Shown here in pieces: positions 5,595-5,940 of a DNA stretch of 5,940 nucleotides (the first letter of the stretch is position 1; each line of letters starts with the position of its first letter). The stretch is from Desulfurococcales archaeon (GTDB lineage Archaea; Thermoproteota; Thermoprotei_A; Sulfolobales; Desulfurococcaceae). The position numbers and the translations under genes were made by a program. Below the pieces are notes generated by a model. It saw only the letters and a list, made by a program, of their open reading frames with translations, did no database searches and had not been told where the DNA came from. Location of the stretch: the NCBI GenBank assembly GCA_015522345.1, contig WAML01000125.1:1-5940 (forward strand), in the 5' to 3' direction.

Positions 5595-5658
5595 AGGCGC
5601 CGGGGGCGGGATTTGAACCCGCGCGGGGTGCTCCCCCACCGGCTTAGCAGGCCCGCAC
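5595..5658 (-). other. tRNA-Ser(GCU) 3' fragment, candidate att site
   Basis: On the minus strand this contains an anticodon loop CTGCTAA (5650-5644; anticodon GCU), a long variable arm with GGGG/CCCC pairing, as in serine tRNAs, and a T-arm GCGGG-TTCAAAT-CCCGC (5622-5606). An acceptor 3' strand CCCCGGC (5605-5599) and discriminator G (5598) follow. The matching 5' acceptor strand GCCGGGG and a D-arm are not found upstream through 5940, so the tRNA is incomplete. The anticodon stem has one G-G mismatch (5654/5640), also against function. A partial 3' tRNA copy read antisense by an integrase frame is the usual att arrangement of SSV-type elements. Alternatives are the 3' half of a split tRNA (known in Desulfurococcales) or a tRNA with a large intron. 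Confidence 0.7.
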
Positions 5659-5940
5659 CTACTTCAAATATACAACAGACTCCGCAATTAGAGTTAACTA
5701 CACATATTGCTATGCTTCCTACGCCGCCCGTGGATAACTCCTTGATCCAGGGGTTCTTGGATTGGCTTGTAGGTAGTCATAATAATATTGGTAATCGTAG
5801 GCCTGTAAGCCTTGATACTGCTAGTTACTACGTAAATATTGTTGTAAAGAAGATGTGGCCGCCTGTGAAGAGAGCGCATAGGAAGGCATGGCGTAAGTAC
5901 ATTGATTTTCTTTATCGTCTAGGCATAGTTGGGCTAGAGA
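5595..5940 (+). CDS. SSV-type tyrosine integrase, N-terminal portion running off the window
   Basis: An open frame crosses the tRNA fragment and runs to the window edge. The part over the tRNA reads RRRGRDLNPRGVL, the arginine-rich sequence that results when an archaeal integrase gene carries a tRNA 3' half as its att. Next comes a polar linker, then FLDWLVGSHNN and KRAHRKAWRKYIDFLYRLG, resembling the helical N-terminal DNA-binding domain of tyrosine recombinases. The catalytic R-H-R-Y domain would lie beyond 5940. The frame is open back to the TAG at 5436-5438, but contains no ATG, GTG or TTG before the TTG at 5613 and GTG at 5628 inside the tRNA segment; the first ATG is at 5712. This suggests int(C), the part left at one end of an integrated element, rather than a complete gene. 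Start given is the first codon of the att-derived part, not a proven initiation codon. Homology is inferred from pattern, without alignment. Confidence 0.6.

Noticed and set aside
5595..5658. Complete tRNA-Ser gene
   Set aside because: No D-arm or GCCGGGG 5' acceptor strand was found in the 280 bases upstream on the minus strand, and the anticodon stem has a mismatch.
5694..5879. 61-codon open frame on the minus strand beside the tRNA fragment
   Set aside because: Low-complexity translation with no domain, opposite the integrase-like frame that continues to the window edge; more likely a shadow.
5712..5940. Integrase gene starting cleanly at the ATG at 5712
   Set aside because: No ribosome site precedes this ATG, and the frame continues upstream through the tRNA segment as in SSV-type integrases; kept only as a possible internal start.
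1..5940. CRISPR array or insertion sequence
   Set aside because: No regularly spaced repeats and no transposase frame with terminal inverted repeats were seen.

Overview
The window looks like chromosomal DNA of a hyperthermophilic crenarchaeon, probably Desulfurococcales (for example a Staphylothermus/Thermosphaera/Desulfurococcus relative). The reasons are AT-rich coding DNA with heavy AGA/AGG and ATA use, GAGGTGAT-like ribosome binding sites, archaeal TATA-type promoters, T-tract terminators, one strikingly GC-rich tRNA-derived segment, and an integrase frame of the SSV type. The genus is inference.

Layout. (1) 29-880 (+): an FTR1-family iron permease, possibly the tail of an operon entering from the left. 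(2) 978-1887 (-): a tight three-gene unit reading YHS/TRASH metal-binding protein, then a membrane-anchored His/Met-rich protein, then a small Cys-rich protein, with start signals overlapping or abutting the preceding stop codons. It converges on the permease gene. (3) 1955-4399 (-): a full-length P1B-1 Cu+ ATPase (CopA). (4) 4484-5050 (+): a divergently transcribed ArsR-like regulator with a C-terminal CPYC-x3-H candidate metal site. The short copA/regulator intergenic region carries a 27-bp dyad (10 of 13 pairs match) that is a good candidate operator. (5) 5079-5560 (-): the decayed 3' end of a second P1B ATPase, with several stops and at least one frameshift. (6) 5595-5940: the 3' part of a tRNA-Ser(GCU) gene on the minus strand, read through antisense by a plus-strand frame that continues as a tyrosine-recombinase-like N-terminus to the window edge.

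How it fits together. Regions 2-4 form a copper (or silver) handling cluster: CopA exports Cu+, the YHS and His/Met proteins are candidate chaperone/buffer proteins, and the regulator probably controls copA from the shared intergenic dyad. The tRNA fragment plus integrase frame is the signature of an SSV-type integrated element. With no in-frame start codon before the att segment, the simplest reading is the int(C) end of an integrated element beginning near 5595 and running right, with host DNA (the decayed ATPase and the copper cluster) to the left.

The most noteworthy items are the att/int junction, the three-protein accessory unit next to copA, the CPYC-H regulator with its dyad, and the ATPase pseudogene that shares a nearly identical 33-nt block with copA.
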